Assembly (NCBI RefSeq): GCF_010093385.1
Contig: NZ_PDWV01000034.1
Coordinates: forward strand, 1-44,757
Direction of reading: 5' to 3'
Length of the DNA stretch: 44,757 nucleotides
Source of the DNA: Pseudoxanthomonas mexicana
GTDB taxonomy: Bacteria > Pseudomonadota > Gammaproteobacteria > Xanthomonadales > Xanthomonadaceae
Shown one piece after another: positions 1-8,256 of the stretch (positions within the stretch are counted from its first letter, which is position 1; each line of letters begins with the position of its first letter). The notes beneath the pieces were generated by a model. That model saw only the letters and a program-made list of their open reading frames with translations, was not told the DNA's origin and did not search any database. The position numbers and the translations under genes are program-made.

Positions 1-76
1 CCTGTTGGGCGGTCAGGGCGGCCAGCGGAAGGGCGGCCAAGGCAAAGCAAGCGGCGAGCGGCAGCGGTCGCATCAT
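1..76 (-). CDS. Exported protein, N-terminal fragment
   Basis: Only the first 25 codons are in the window; the gene continues past base 1. Reading leftward from 76 there are two consecutive ATG codons (76-74 and 73-71), then Arg-Pro and a long Ala/Leu-rich stretch with alternating Ala-Leu-Pro, a typical Sec signal peptide. A purine-rich GAGA lies about 10 bases before the start. It is divergent from the RND operon at 436. No mature domain is visible, so no function is assigned. Confidence 0.55.
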   Translation of the reverse strand, partial: MMRPLPLAACFALAALPLAALTAQQ

Positions 77-435
77 TCTCGGGAAACTCTCAGGTTGCGC
101 GCGCCACGTACCACCGCAGCGCTTGGCTGAACGCAAGTATAGCCTGCGACCGAATGTCGCGCACAGGCGCGCCGCCCCGGTACGCAGGGGGGTGCGACGC
201 CGGCTCACCGTCGGACGGTTGCCTGCCCTGGGGGCGCCAGCGCGTTGGTAAGGCCGGCATGTACCTCCCGTCGCAACGAAGCGAAGCAACCCGCGGCCCT
301 TGTCGCGCATCGAAGACGTGGCCGCCCCCTGGCCAACACCGGACGCTAGTCACCATGACCTTCGGCGCATGGAAGTCATTCAGGGGTGATATACCTTCAT
401 ACAACACCACCACAACACCACCACGGTACCGTCCC
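77..435. promoter_or_regulatory. Divergent intergenic region before the RND operon
   Basis: These 359 bases separate two divergent genes and hold no convincing coding sequence; a frame open from 154 is only the upstream extension of the adaptor frame. Candidate promoter elements are TATACT on the minus strand (141-136), for the leftward gene, and an extended -10 (TGATATACC, 387-395) on the plus strand, for the RND operon. Neither has a good -35 at standard spacing. An 11-bp unit (CAACACCACCA) is repeated perfectly in tandem at 402-412 and 413-423, where a transcript from the plus-strand -10 would begin. Confidence 0.35.
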
Positions 436-1509
436 ATGTCCCGACCCCGCCCCCCCTCCGGCCGTTCCTACCTGCAGCTGGCACTGGTCCCCGTGTTGTG
501 TGGCCTGCTGGTGCTGTCCGCCTGCAAGGGCGGCGGCCCGACGCCCGAGGCCCAGGCCAAGAACGGCGAGGCTGCGAAGGAGCCCGACGCCGTTCCCGTC
601 GAAGTGGCCAAGGTCGCCCGTCGCCCCGTCGCGGCCAGCTACAGCAACACGGCTCCGCTGGAAGCACTGGGCGAGTCCCAGGTGATCGCCAAGACCTCCG
701 GCGTGGCGCTGGCCGTGCTGGTCGAGGAAGGCCAGGTGGTGCGCGCCGGCCAAGCCCTGGTCCGGCTGGACCCGGACCGTCTGCGCCTGCAGATGGCGCA
801 TGCCGAGGCGCAGATGCGCAAGCTGGAGAACAACTATCGGCGCGCGCAACAGCTGGTCGAACAGCAGATGATCAGCGCCAACGACGTGGACCAGATCAAG
901 TACGACCTGGAGAACGCGCGTGCTGTCTATCGTGGCGCCGCGCTGGAGCTGTCCTATACGACGGTGACGGCGCCGATCTCGGGCGTGGTCGCGTCGCGCT
1001 CCATCAAGGTCGGCAACTTCGTGCAGATCAATACGCCGATCATCCGCATCGTGGACCAGTCGCGCCTGGAGGCGACGCTGGACGTGCCCGAACGCGAACT
1101 GGCCACGCTGAAGGCCGGTCTGCCGGTCCTGATGACCGTGGACGCGCTGCCCGGCAAAACGTTCCAGGGCACGGTGGACCGCATCGCGCCGGTGGTGGAC
1201 GCCGGTAGCGGCACGTTCCGCGTGGTGTGCTCCTTCGCCAGCGACGGCGTGCTGCAGCCGGGCATGTTCAGCCGCCTCCGGATCGACTACGACCAGCGTG
1301 CCGATGCCCTGGTGGTGCCGCGCGTGGCGCTGCTGGACGACGGCGACCCGGCGGTGTTCGTGGTGCGCGACGGCAAGGCGGTGCGCGTGCCGGTGAAGAT
1401 CGGCTACGTGGACGGCGAATGGATCGAGGTGCGTGAGGGTCTGAAGGCCGGGGAACAGGTCGTCACCGCCGGCAAGGTGGCCCTGCGTGAAGGCAGCGCC
1501 TGCAGGTGA
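436..1509 (+). CDS. RND efflux periplasmic adaptor (membrane fusion lipoprotein), C-terminus frameshifted
   Basis: This is the HlyD/AcrA-type adaptor that links an inner-membrane RND pump to an outer-membrane channel. ATG 436 opens a lipoprotein signal peptide with lipobox LSAC (Cys about residue 30), so the protein should be anchored by lipid in the inner membrane. A biotinyl-lipoyl-like half (IAKTSGVALAVLVEEGQVVR), a coiled-coil hairpin, the second lipoyl half (TVTAPISGVVASR) and beta-barrel and membrane-proximal domains follow in the usual order. The frame stops at 1507-1509. One missing base near 1500 moves the normal C-terminus (beginning LQVIGAEPAKVAA) into the next frame, which ends at 1577 and overlaps the permease start as ATGA. 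Restored, the protein would be about 380 residues. It is the first gene of a three-gene efflux operon; substrates cannot be told. Confidence 0.85.
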   Translation: MSRPRPPSGRSYLQLALVPVLCGLLVLSACKGGGPTPEAQAKNGEAAKEPDAVPVEVAKVARRPVAASYSNTAPLEALGESQVIAKTSGVALAVLVEEGQVVRAGQALVRLDPDRLRLQMAHAEAQMRKLENNYRRAQQLVEQQMISANDVDQIKYDLENARAVYRGAALELSYTTVTAPISGVVASRSIKVGNFVQINTPIIRIVDQSRLEATLDVPERELATLKAGLPVLMTVDALPGKTFQGTVDRIAPVVDAGSGTFRVVCSFASDGVLQPGMFSRLRIDYDQRADALVVPRVALLDDGDPAVFVVRDGKAVRVPVKIGYVDGEWIEVREGLKAGEQVVTAGKVALREGSACR

Positions 1510-1577
1510 TCGGCGCCGAGCCGGCCAAGGTGGCCGCCAAGGCCGATGCCGCCAAGACCGCCGGAACCAAGCAATGA
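1499..1577 (+). other. Frameshift in the adaptor C-terminus
   Basis: The upstream frame reads GGC AGC GCC TGC AGG TGA. If one C is added after GCC (1498-1500), the sequence reads GCC CTG CAG GTG ATC and stays open through 1577, giving an Ala/Lys-rich tail typical of these adaptors. The restored stop overlaps the permease ATG at 1574 by ATGA, matching the next junction at 5085. A one-base deletion in a C run is the simplest explanation, from sequencing or from a real mutation. Confidence 0.8.
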
Positions 1578-4500
1578 GCGCGCCCGGCCACGCACCCGGC
1601 GAGCCCCCGCCCCGCGCAGCCGGCGACGATACGCTGGGCGGCGGCCTGGTCGAGTTCTCCACGCGGCGTCGCGTCACCGTCGCGATGTTCTGGATCACGA
1701 TGTTCCTGTTCGGCGTGATCGCGCTGGGCTCGCTGAAGGTCAATCTGCTGCCGGACCTGAGCTACCCCACGCTGACCGTGCGCACCGAGTACACCGGGGC
1801 CGCGCCGTCGGAAATCGAGACCCTGATCAGCGAGCCGGTGGAAGAAGCGGTCGGCGTGGTGAAGAACCTGCGCAAGCTGAAGTCGGTCTCGCGCACCGGC
1901 CAGAGCGACGTGGTCCTGGAATTCGCCTGGGGCACGGACATGGACCAGGCCAGCCTGGAAGTGCGCGACAAGATGGAAGTGCTGTCGCTGCCGCTGGAGG
2001 CCAAGGCGCCGGTGCTGCTGCGCTTCAACCCGTCCACAGAGCCGATCCTGCGCCTGGTGCTGTCCAACAAGCAGGAGCCGAAGAACGACGCCGACGCGAT
2101 CCGTCTGCTGACCGAACTGCGCCGCTATGCCGACGATGATCTGAAGAAGAAGCTGGAGCCGGTCAGCGGCGTGGCGGCGGTGAAGGTCGGCGGTGGCCTG
2201 GAGGACGAGATCCAGGTCGACATCGACCAGCAGAAACTGGCGCAGCTGAACCTGCCCATCGACACCATCGTCCAGCGCCTGCAGCAGGAGAACATCAACA
2301 TCTCCGGCGGTCGCCTTGAGGAAGGCTCGCAGCGTTACCTGGTGCGCACGGTCAACCAGTTCGCCAGCGTCAACGAGATCCGCGAGATGCTGGTCACCAC
2401 GCAGGGCGGCGGCGACAACGCCGCGGCGTCGGCGGCGGCGCAGATGGCGGCGATCGCCGCCACCACCGGCTCGGCGGAGGCGATGGCCGCGGCTGCCTCC
2501 GTGCAGAACGCGTCTTCCGGCGGCAGCGGGGTGGTGGCCGGCGGCATGCCGGTGCGCCTGAAGGACGTGGCCGAAGTGCGCCAGGGCTTCAAGGAGCGCG
2601 AGGCCATCATCCGCCTGGCCGGAAAAGAAGCGGTCGAACTGGCCATCTACAAGGAAGGCGATGCCAACACCGTGTCCACGGCCGAGGCGCTGAAGGCCCG
2701 GCTGGAACAGCTGAAGCAGCAAGTGCCGCCGGATGTCGAGGTCACCATCATCGACGACCAGTCGCTGTTCATCGAGCACGCGATCGCCGACGTCAAGAAG
2801 GATGCCGTGATCGGCGGCCTGCTGGCCATCCTGATCATCTTCCTGTTCCTGCGCGATGGCTGGAGCACCTTCGTCATCAGCCTGTCGCTGCCGGTCTCCA
2901 TCGTCACCACGTTCTTCTTCATGGGCGAACTGGGACTGAGCCTCAATGTCATGTCGCTGGGCGGCCTGGCGCTGGCCACCGGCCTGGTGGTAGACGACTC
3001 CATCGTGGTGCTGGAAAGCATCGCCAAGGCGCGCGAGCGCGGCCTGGGCATCCTGGAGGCGGCCATGGTCGGCACGCGCGAAGTGAGCATGGCGGTGGTG
3101 GCGTCCACGTTGACGACCATCGCGGTGTTCCTGCCGCTGGTATTCGTGCAGGGCATCGCAGGCCAGCTGTTCCGCGACCAGGCGCTGACGGTCGCCATCG
3201 CCATCGGCATCTCGCTGATCGTGTCGATGACGCTCATCCCGATGCTGAGCTCGCTGAAGGGCCGTCCGCCGCTGGCGTTCCCCGAGGAAGCCCCGCATCC
3301 GCAATGGAAGCCCGCCTCGCGCTGGCAGAAGCCGATCGCAGCCAGCGGCCGTGGCATCGGCGCGACGTTCCGTTACGCGTTCTTCGGCATCGCCTGGCTG
3401 GTCGTGCGCGTCTGGCGCGGCGTGGTGGCGGTGGTGGGGCCGGTGATGCGCAAGGCGTCCGATCTGACGATGGCGCCGTACCACCGCGCCGAGTCCGGCT
3501 ACATGCGCCTGTTGCCGGCGTCGCTGCAGCGCCCCTGGCTGGTGCTGGGCTTCGCCGCCGCCGCGTTCGTCGCTTCGCTGGCGATGGTGCCGCTGCTGGG
3601 CGCGGACCTGATCCCGCAGCTGGCGCAGGACCGCTTCGAGATGACGGTGAAGCTGCCGCCCGGTACGCCGCTGGCCAAGACCGACGCCCTGGTGCGTGAA
3701 CTGCAGAACCAGCACGCCAAGGACGAGGGCATCCATGCGCTGTACGGCGTAAGCGGCAGCGGCACGCGCCTGGATGCCAATCCCACAGAGAGCGGCGAGA
3801 ACATCGGCAAGCTGACGGTGGTGATGGCCAACGGCGGCAGCGAGGCCCTGGAGGCTCGTGAAACGGAAGCGCTGCGTGCCAGCATGAAGCAGCATCCGGG
3901 CGCGCAGGTCGATTTCAGCCGTCCGGAACTCTTCAGCTTCTCCACCCCGCTGGAAGTCGAACTGCGCGGCCAGGACCTGGCCAGCATCGAAAAGGCGGGC
4001 CAGAAGCTGGCGGCGCTGCTGCGCACCAACCCGCACTATGCCGACGTCAAGTCGACCGTGGAGCAGGGCTTCCCCGAGATCCAGATCCGCTTCGACCAGG
4101 AACGCGCCGGTGCGCTGGGCCTGACGACGCGCCAGATCGCGGACGTGGTGGTGAAGAAGGTGCGCGGCGAAGTGGCTACGCGCTACAGCTTCCGCGACCG
4201 CAAGATCGACGTGCTGGTGCGCGCGCAGGAAGGCGACCGCGCCTCGGTGGAGAGCATCCGCCGGTTGATCGTCAACCCGGGCAGCGCCCGGCCGGTCACG
4301 CTGTCGGCGGTCGCCGACGTGGTGGCCACCACCGGCCCCAGCGAAATCCACCGTGCCGACCAGGTGCGCGTGGCCATCGTGTCGGCCAACCTGCGCGACA
4401 TCGATCTGGGCAGCGCGGTGCAGGAAGTGCAGCAGATGGTCGCCGAGAATCCGCTCGGCGCCGGCATCGGCAGGCACATCGGCGGGCAGGGCGAAGAGCT

Positions 4501-4960
4501 GGCCGAGGCGGTCAACTCGCTGCTGTTCGCCTTCGGCCTGGCGGTGTTCCTGGGGTACCTGGTGATGGCGTCGCAGTTCGAATCGCTGCTGCACCCGTTC
4601 GTCATCCTGTTCACCATCCCGCTGGCGCTGGTGGGCGCGGTGGCCGCGCTGTTCCTGACCCGCTCGCCGGTGTCGGTGGTGGTGTTCATCGGCCTGATCC
4701 TGCTGGTGGGCCTGGTGACCAAGAACGCCATCATCCTGATCGACAAGGTCAACCAGCTGCGCGAGGCCGGCGTGGCCAAGCGCGAGGCGCTGGTGGAGGG
4801 CGCGCGTTCGCGCCTGCGGCCGATCATCATGACCACGCTGTGCACGCTGTTCGGCTTCCTGCCGCTGGCCATCGCGCCGCTGTTCGGCAGTCCGGGTGCC
4901 GAGGTGCGTTCGCCCATGGCCATCACCGTGATCGGCGGCCTGCTGGTGTCCACGTGCTGA
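1574..4960 (+). CDS. RND efflux permease, first subunit, C-terminus frameshifted
   Basis: This is an inner-membrane proton-driven pump of the AcrB/MdtB superfamily. After an acidic, Pro-rich N-terminus comes TM1 (VAMFWITMFLFGVIALG), the porter domain, TM2-6, the second porter half and TM7-12. The TM4 proton-relay aspartates are present (VVDDSIVV, about D474-D475), as is the TM10 lysine (TKNAII, about K1050). Two segments exceed AcrB: an Ala/Gly-rich low-complexity insertion at about residues 277-326, and a long hydrophobic/basic linker at about 565-650 between the halves. The frame ends early at 4958-4960. A single missing base near 4954 displaces the last 42 residues (LTLLVIPVVYDLLDRR and following), which lie in the next frame to 5088. 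Restored length is about 1171 residues. It is coupled to both neighbours by ATGA overlaps. Confidence 0.9.
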   Translation: MSAPGHAPGEPPPRAAGDDTLGGGLVEFSTRRRVTVAMFWITMFLFGVIALGSLKVNLLPDLSYPTLTVRTEYTGAAPSEIETLISEPVEEAVGVVKNLRKLKSVSRTGQSDVVLEFAWGTDMDQASLEVRDKMEVLSLPLEAKAPVLLRFNPSTEPILRLVLSNKQEPKNDADAIRLLTELRRYADDDLKKKLEPVSGVAAVKVGGGLEDEIQVDIDQQKLAQLNLPIDTIVQRLQQENINISGGRLEEGSQRYLVRTVNQFASVNEIREMLVTTQGGGDNAAASAAAQMAAIAATTGSAEAMAAAASVQNASSGGSGVVAGGMPVRLKDVAEVRQGFKEREAIIRLAGKEAVELAIYKEGDANTVSTAEALKARLEQLKQQVPPDVEVTIIDDQSLFIEHAIADVKKDAVIGGLLAILIIFLFLRDGWSTFVISLSLPVSIVTTFFFMGELGLSLNVMSLGGLALATGLVVDDSIVVLESIAKARERGLGILEAAMVGTREVSMAVVASTLTTIAVFLPLVFVQGIAGQLFRDQALTVAIAIGISLIVSMTLIPMLSSLKGRPPLAFPEEAPHPQWKPASRWQKPIAASGRGIGATFRYAFFGIAWLVVRVWRGVVAVVGPVMRKASDLTMAPYHRAESGYMRLLPASLQRPWLVLGFAAAAFVASLAMVPLLGADLIPQLAQDRFEMTVKLPPGTPLAKTDALVRELQNQHAKDEGIHALYGVSGSGTRLDANPTESGENIGKLTVVMANGGSEALEARETEALRASMKQHPGAQVDFSRPELFSFSTPLEVELRGQDLASIEKAGQKLAALLRTNPHYADVKSTVEQGFPEIQIRFDQERAGALGLTTRQIADVVVKKVRGEVATRYSFRDRKIDVLVRAQEGDRASVESIRRLIVNPGSARPVTLSAVADVVATTGPSEIHRADQVRVAIVSANLRDIDLGSAVQEVQQMVAENPLGAGIGRHIGGQGEELAEAVNSLLFAFGLAVFLGYLVMASQFESLLHPFVILFTIPLALVGAVAALFLTRSPVSVVVFIGLILLVGLVTKNAIILIDKVNQLREAGVAKREALVEGARSRLRPIIMTTLCTLFGFLPLAIAPLFGSPGAEVRSPMAITVIGGLLVSTC

Positions 4961-5088
4961 CCCTGCTGGTGATCCCGGTGGTGTACGACCTGCTGGACCG
5001 CCGCGCCGACGACTACTACCTGGAACGCGGTCGCCGTGCCCGCAAGGCGGCGGCGATGCCGGCTGAAGGGGAGGGCGAACCCGCATGA
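4952..5088 (+). other. Frameshift near the end of the first RND permease
   Basis: The frame reads TCC ACG TGC TGA. Adding one base between 4954 and 4955 gives TCC ACG CTG CTG ACC, restoring the conserved TM12 sequence GGLLVSTLLTLLVIPVVYDL and a charged tail up to the stop at 5086-5088. That stop overlaps the ATG of the second permease (5085), as expected for an intact coupled operon. Confidence 0.85.
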
Positions 5089-8000
5089 GCGTCGCGGAGT
5101 TCAGCATCAAGCGGCCGGTGACGGCGGTGATGTTCTTCATCTCGCTGTTCGTGATCGGCCTGATCGCGGCGATCGGCCTGCCGCTGGAGGCCTTTCCCGA
5201 GGTCTCGCCACCCTTCATCTTCGTCTCGCTGCCGTACACCGGCTCCACGCCCGAGGAGGTCGAGCGTACGGTGCTGCGTCCGGCGGAGGAAGCGCTCTCG
5301 ACGATGGCGGGCATCAAGCGGATGGAGTCCAACGCCAAGGCGGAGGGCGCGCAGATCTTCATCCAGTTCTCCAACTGGGATCGCGATGTCGCCATCGCGG
5401 CCTCGGAGGCGCGCGAGCGGCTGGATGCCATCCGCGACGACTTGCCGGAGGACCTGCAGCGCTACTTCGTCTTCAAGTTCTCCACCACCGACCAGCCGGT
5501 CCTGCGGGTGCGTCTGGCCAGCAAGACCGACCTGACCGGGGCTTACGACATGATCGAGCGCGAGTTCAAGCGCCGGATCGAGCGTATTCCCGGCGTGGCG
5601 CGCGTGGACGTGTCGGGTGCGCCGCCGAACGAGGTGGAGATCGCAATCAACCAGGATCGCCTGACCGCGCACAACCTGAGCCTCAACGACCTGACCCAGC
5701 GCCTGCAGGCGGTGAACTTCTCCATCTCCGCCGGCGTCATCAGCGACGGGCCGCAGCGCCTGCGCGTGCAGCCGGTGGGCGAGCTGACCGACCTGCAGGA
5801 GCTGCGCGACCTGGTGGTCGGCACCGGCAACGTGCGCCTGGGCGACATCGCCGACGTGCGCCTGAAGCCCGCCCGCATGGACTACGGGCGGCGCCTGGAC
5901 GGCCAGCCGGCCGTGGGCCTGGACATCTTCAAGGAACGCAACGCCAACCTGGTGGAGGTGTCGAGCAAGGCGCTGGCGGAAGTGGAGGCGATCCGCGCGC
6001 AGCCGCAGCTCAGCGACGTGCAGGTCAAGGTGATCGAGAACCAGGGCGAGAACGTCACCTCCTCGCTGCTGGAGCTGGCCGAAGCGGGCCTGATCGGCCT
6101 GGTGCTGTCCATCGTCGTGCTGTGGTTCTTCCTGCGCCACTGGCCGTCGGTGTCGATGGTGACGCTGGCCATCCCGATCTGCTTCGTGATGACGCTGGGT
6201 TTCATGTACTTCGCCGGGGTGACGCTGAACATCCTGTCGATGATGGGCCTGCTGCTGGCCATCGGCATGCTGGTGGACAACGCGGTGGTGGTGGTGGAAA
6301 GCATCTACCAGGAGCGCGAGAAGTACCCGGACAACCCGGTTTGGGCATCCATCGTCGGCACCCGCCATGTCGCCATCGCGCTGTCGGCCGGCACGCTGTG
6401 CCACTGCATCGTGTTCGTGCCCAACCTGTTCGGCGAGCGCAACTTCCTCAGCATCTACCTGGGCCAGATCGCGATCACCATCTCGGTGTCGCTGCTGGCC
6501 TCGTGGCTGGTCGCGGTGAGCCTGATCCCGATGATCTCGGCGCGGCTGAAGACGCCGCCGCTGGTGCGCACCGAAACCGGCATCATCCCGCGCATGCAGA
6601 AGCGCTACGCCGGCCTGCTGCGCTGGACGCTGGAGCACCGCGGCTGGAGCGTGCTGGGCATCCTGCTGATCGTGGTGGTCAGCTTCGTGCCCATCAAGTT
6701 CACCAAGTTCGACATGTTCGGCGGCGACAGCGGCGGCGAAGCCGAGCTGTACTACCAGTGGAAGGGCGCCTACACCAAGGAGCAGATGTCGGCCGAGATC
6801 CTCAAGGTCGAACAGTTCCTGGAGGCCAACCGCAAGAAATACCGGGTCACGCAGGTCTATTCCTACTTCAGCGAACAGGGCTGGGGCGGCACCCAGGTCA
6901 AGTTCGATACCGACAAGGCCAGCGAAACCAAGCCGATCATCGAGCAGTTGCGGAAGGACCTGCCCAAGTCGGCGCGCGCCAACATCGGCATCCGCGGCGA
7001 AGGCGGCGGCCAGGGTGGCGGCGGCCAGCCGGGGCAGGGCGTGTCCTTCCAGCTGGTCGGCGATTCCACCCAGACGCTGTCGGAGATCGCCAACGACCTG
7101 ATCCCGATCCTGGCCAAGCGCAAGGAGCTGCGGGACGTGCGGGTGGACGTGGGCGACCAGAACAGCGAGCTCAACGTGCGCGTGGACCGCGAGCGTGCCG
7201 CGGCCTTCGGCTTCAGTGCCGAAGAGGTGGCGCGCTTCGTCAGCCTGGCTCTGCGCGGAGCGCCGCTGCGCGAGTTCCGCCGCGGCGAGACGGAAGTGCC
7301 GGTCTGGGTGCGTTTCGCGGGTGCGGAGGACTACGGCACGGACGACCTGTCGGGCTTCATGGTGCGCGCACCGGACGGCCGTACGGTGCCGTTGCTGGCG
7401 CTGGTGGACGTGGGCGTGCAGCCGTCGGCCACCCAGATCCAGCGCACCAACCGGCAGACCACGCTGTCCGTGCAGGCGAACCTGGCCGAGAAGGCCACCG
7501 TGCCGGAGGCGCGCAAGGCGTTGGAGGAGACGCTGAAGGGCATGTCGTTCCCGGCCGGCTACAGCTATTCCTTCGACGGTGGCGCGTTCCAGGAAGAGGA
7601 CGAAGCCAGTGCGCAGATGATGTTCAATCTGCTGATCGCGCTGGTGATGATCTACATCGTGATGGCGGCGGTGTTCGAGTCGCTGCTGTTCCCGGCGGCG
7701 ATCATGAGCGGCGTGCTGTTCTCGGTGTTCGGCGTGTTCTGGCTGTTCGCGCTGACGGGTACGACGTTCGGCATCATGTCCTTCATCGGCATCCTGGTGC
7801 TGATGGGCGTGGTGGTGAACAACGGCATCGTGATGGTGGAGCACATCAACAACCTGCGACGACGCGGCCTGTCGCGTACCGATGCGCTGGTGGAGGGCAG
7901 TCGCGAGCGCCTGCGGCCCATCCTGATGACGATGGGCACGGCGATCCTGGCGATGATCCCCATCGCGATGGCCAATACGCAGATGGCGGGCGACGGCCCG

Positions 8001-8195
8001 GCCTACGCACCGATGGCGCGGGCCATCGCTGGTGGCCTGGCGTTCTCCACGGTGGTCAGCCTGCTGTTCCTGCCGACCATCTACGCCATCCTGGACGATC
8101 TGCGCAGCGGCACGGCCCGGATGATCGCGCGGGCCCGCATGCGGCGGGGGGATGCCCCGTCGAAGGCCAGCGTGACGGCGCTGCACGTCGACTGA
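5085..8195 (+). CDS. RND efflux permease, second subunit
   Basis: This intact 1036-residue RND transporter has the normal family length. It has TM1 near the N-terminus (VMFFISLFVIGLIAAIGLPL), two porter halves, and twelve predicted membrane segments. A Gly-rich loop (EGGGQGGGGQPGQG) sits in the second porter half. The proton-relay positions differ from the first subunit: TM4 has VDN (about D398-N399) instead of DD, and TM10 has NN (about N912-N913) where AcrB-type pumps have Lys-Asn. This D-N/N-N pattern also occurs in other RND subfamilies, so it does not prove inactivity. Two unlike permeases with one adaptor suggest a mixed trimer, as in MdtBC/MuxBC. ATG 5085 overlaps the restored stop of the first permease. 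A terminator follows the stop. Confidence 0.93.
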   Translation: MSVAEFSIKRPVTAVMFFISLFVIGLIAAIGLPLEAFPEVSPPFIFVSLPYTGSTPEEVERTVLRPAEEALSTMAGIKRMESNAKAEGAQIFIQFSNWDRDVAIAASEARERLDAIRDDLPEDLQRYFVFKFSTTDQPVLRVRLASKTDLTGAYDMIEREFKRRIERIPGVARVDVSGAPPNEVEIAINQDRLTAHNLSLNDLTQRLQAVNFSISAGVISDGPQRLRVQPVGELTDLQELRDLVVGTGNVRLGDIADVRLKPARMDYGRRLDGQPAVGLDIFKERNANLVEVSSKALAEVEAIRAQPQLSDVQVKVIENQGENVTSSLLELAEAGLIGLVLSIVVLWFFLRHWPSVSMVTLAIPICFVMTLGFMYFAGVTLNILSMMGLLLAIGMLVDNAVVVVESIYQEREKYPDNPVWASIVGTRHVAIALSAGTLCHCIVFVPNLFGERNFLSIYLGQIAITISVSLLASWLVAVSLIPMISARLKTPPLVRTETGIIPRMQKRYAGLLRWTLEHRGWSVLGILLIVVVSFVPIKFTKFDMFGGDSGGEAELYYQWKGAYTKEQMSAEILKVEQFLEANRKKYRVTQVYSYFSEQGWGGTQVKFDTDKASETKPIIEQLRKDLPKSARANIGIRGEGGGQGGGGQPGQGVSFQLVGDSTQTLSEIANDLIPILAKRKELRDVRVDVGDQNSELNVRVDRERAAAFGFSAEEVARFVSLALRGAPLREFRRGETEVPVWVRFAGAEDYGTDDLSGFMVRAPDGRTVPLLALVDVGVQPSATQIQRTNRQTTLSVQANLAEKATVPEARKALEETLKGMSFPAGYSYSFDGGAFQEEDEASAQMMFNLLIALVMIYIVMAAVFESLLFPAAIMSGVLFSVFGVFWLFALTGTTFGIMSFIGILVLMGVVVNNGIVMVEHINNLRRRGLSRTDALVEGSRERLRPILMTMGTAILAMIPIAMANTQMAGDGPAYAPMARAIAGGLAFSTVVSLLFLPTIYAILDDLRSGTARMIARARMRRGDAPSKASVTALHVD

Positions 8196-8206
8196 GGGAG
8201 CTGACG

Positions 8207-8236
8207 AAAAGAGCCGGGCAATGCCCGGCTCTTTTT
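8207..8236. terminator. Bidirectional terminator between RND operon and TraB-family gene
   Basis: A perfect stem pairs 8207-8219 (AAAAGAGCCGGGC) with 8223-8235 around the loop AAT, with T-rich sequence on either side depending on strand. It lies between two convergent genes and should terminate both. Confidence 0.9.
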
Positions 8237-8256
8237 CTGTTCTCCCGGAGCCCGGC

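Noticed and set aside
154-435. Upstream extension of the adaptor frame as coding
   Set aside because: It would put 94 Arg/Pro-rich residues before a normal lipoprotein signal peptide; ATG 436 is the sensible start.
1463-5431. A 1322-codon open frame on the minus strand, and a similar one at 5016-8186
   Set aside because: They lie antisense to the RND permeases, are full of His, Arg, Gln and Ala as expected for high-GC shadow frames, and show no domain.
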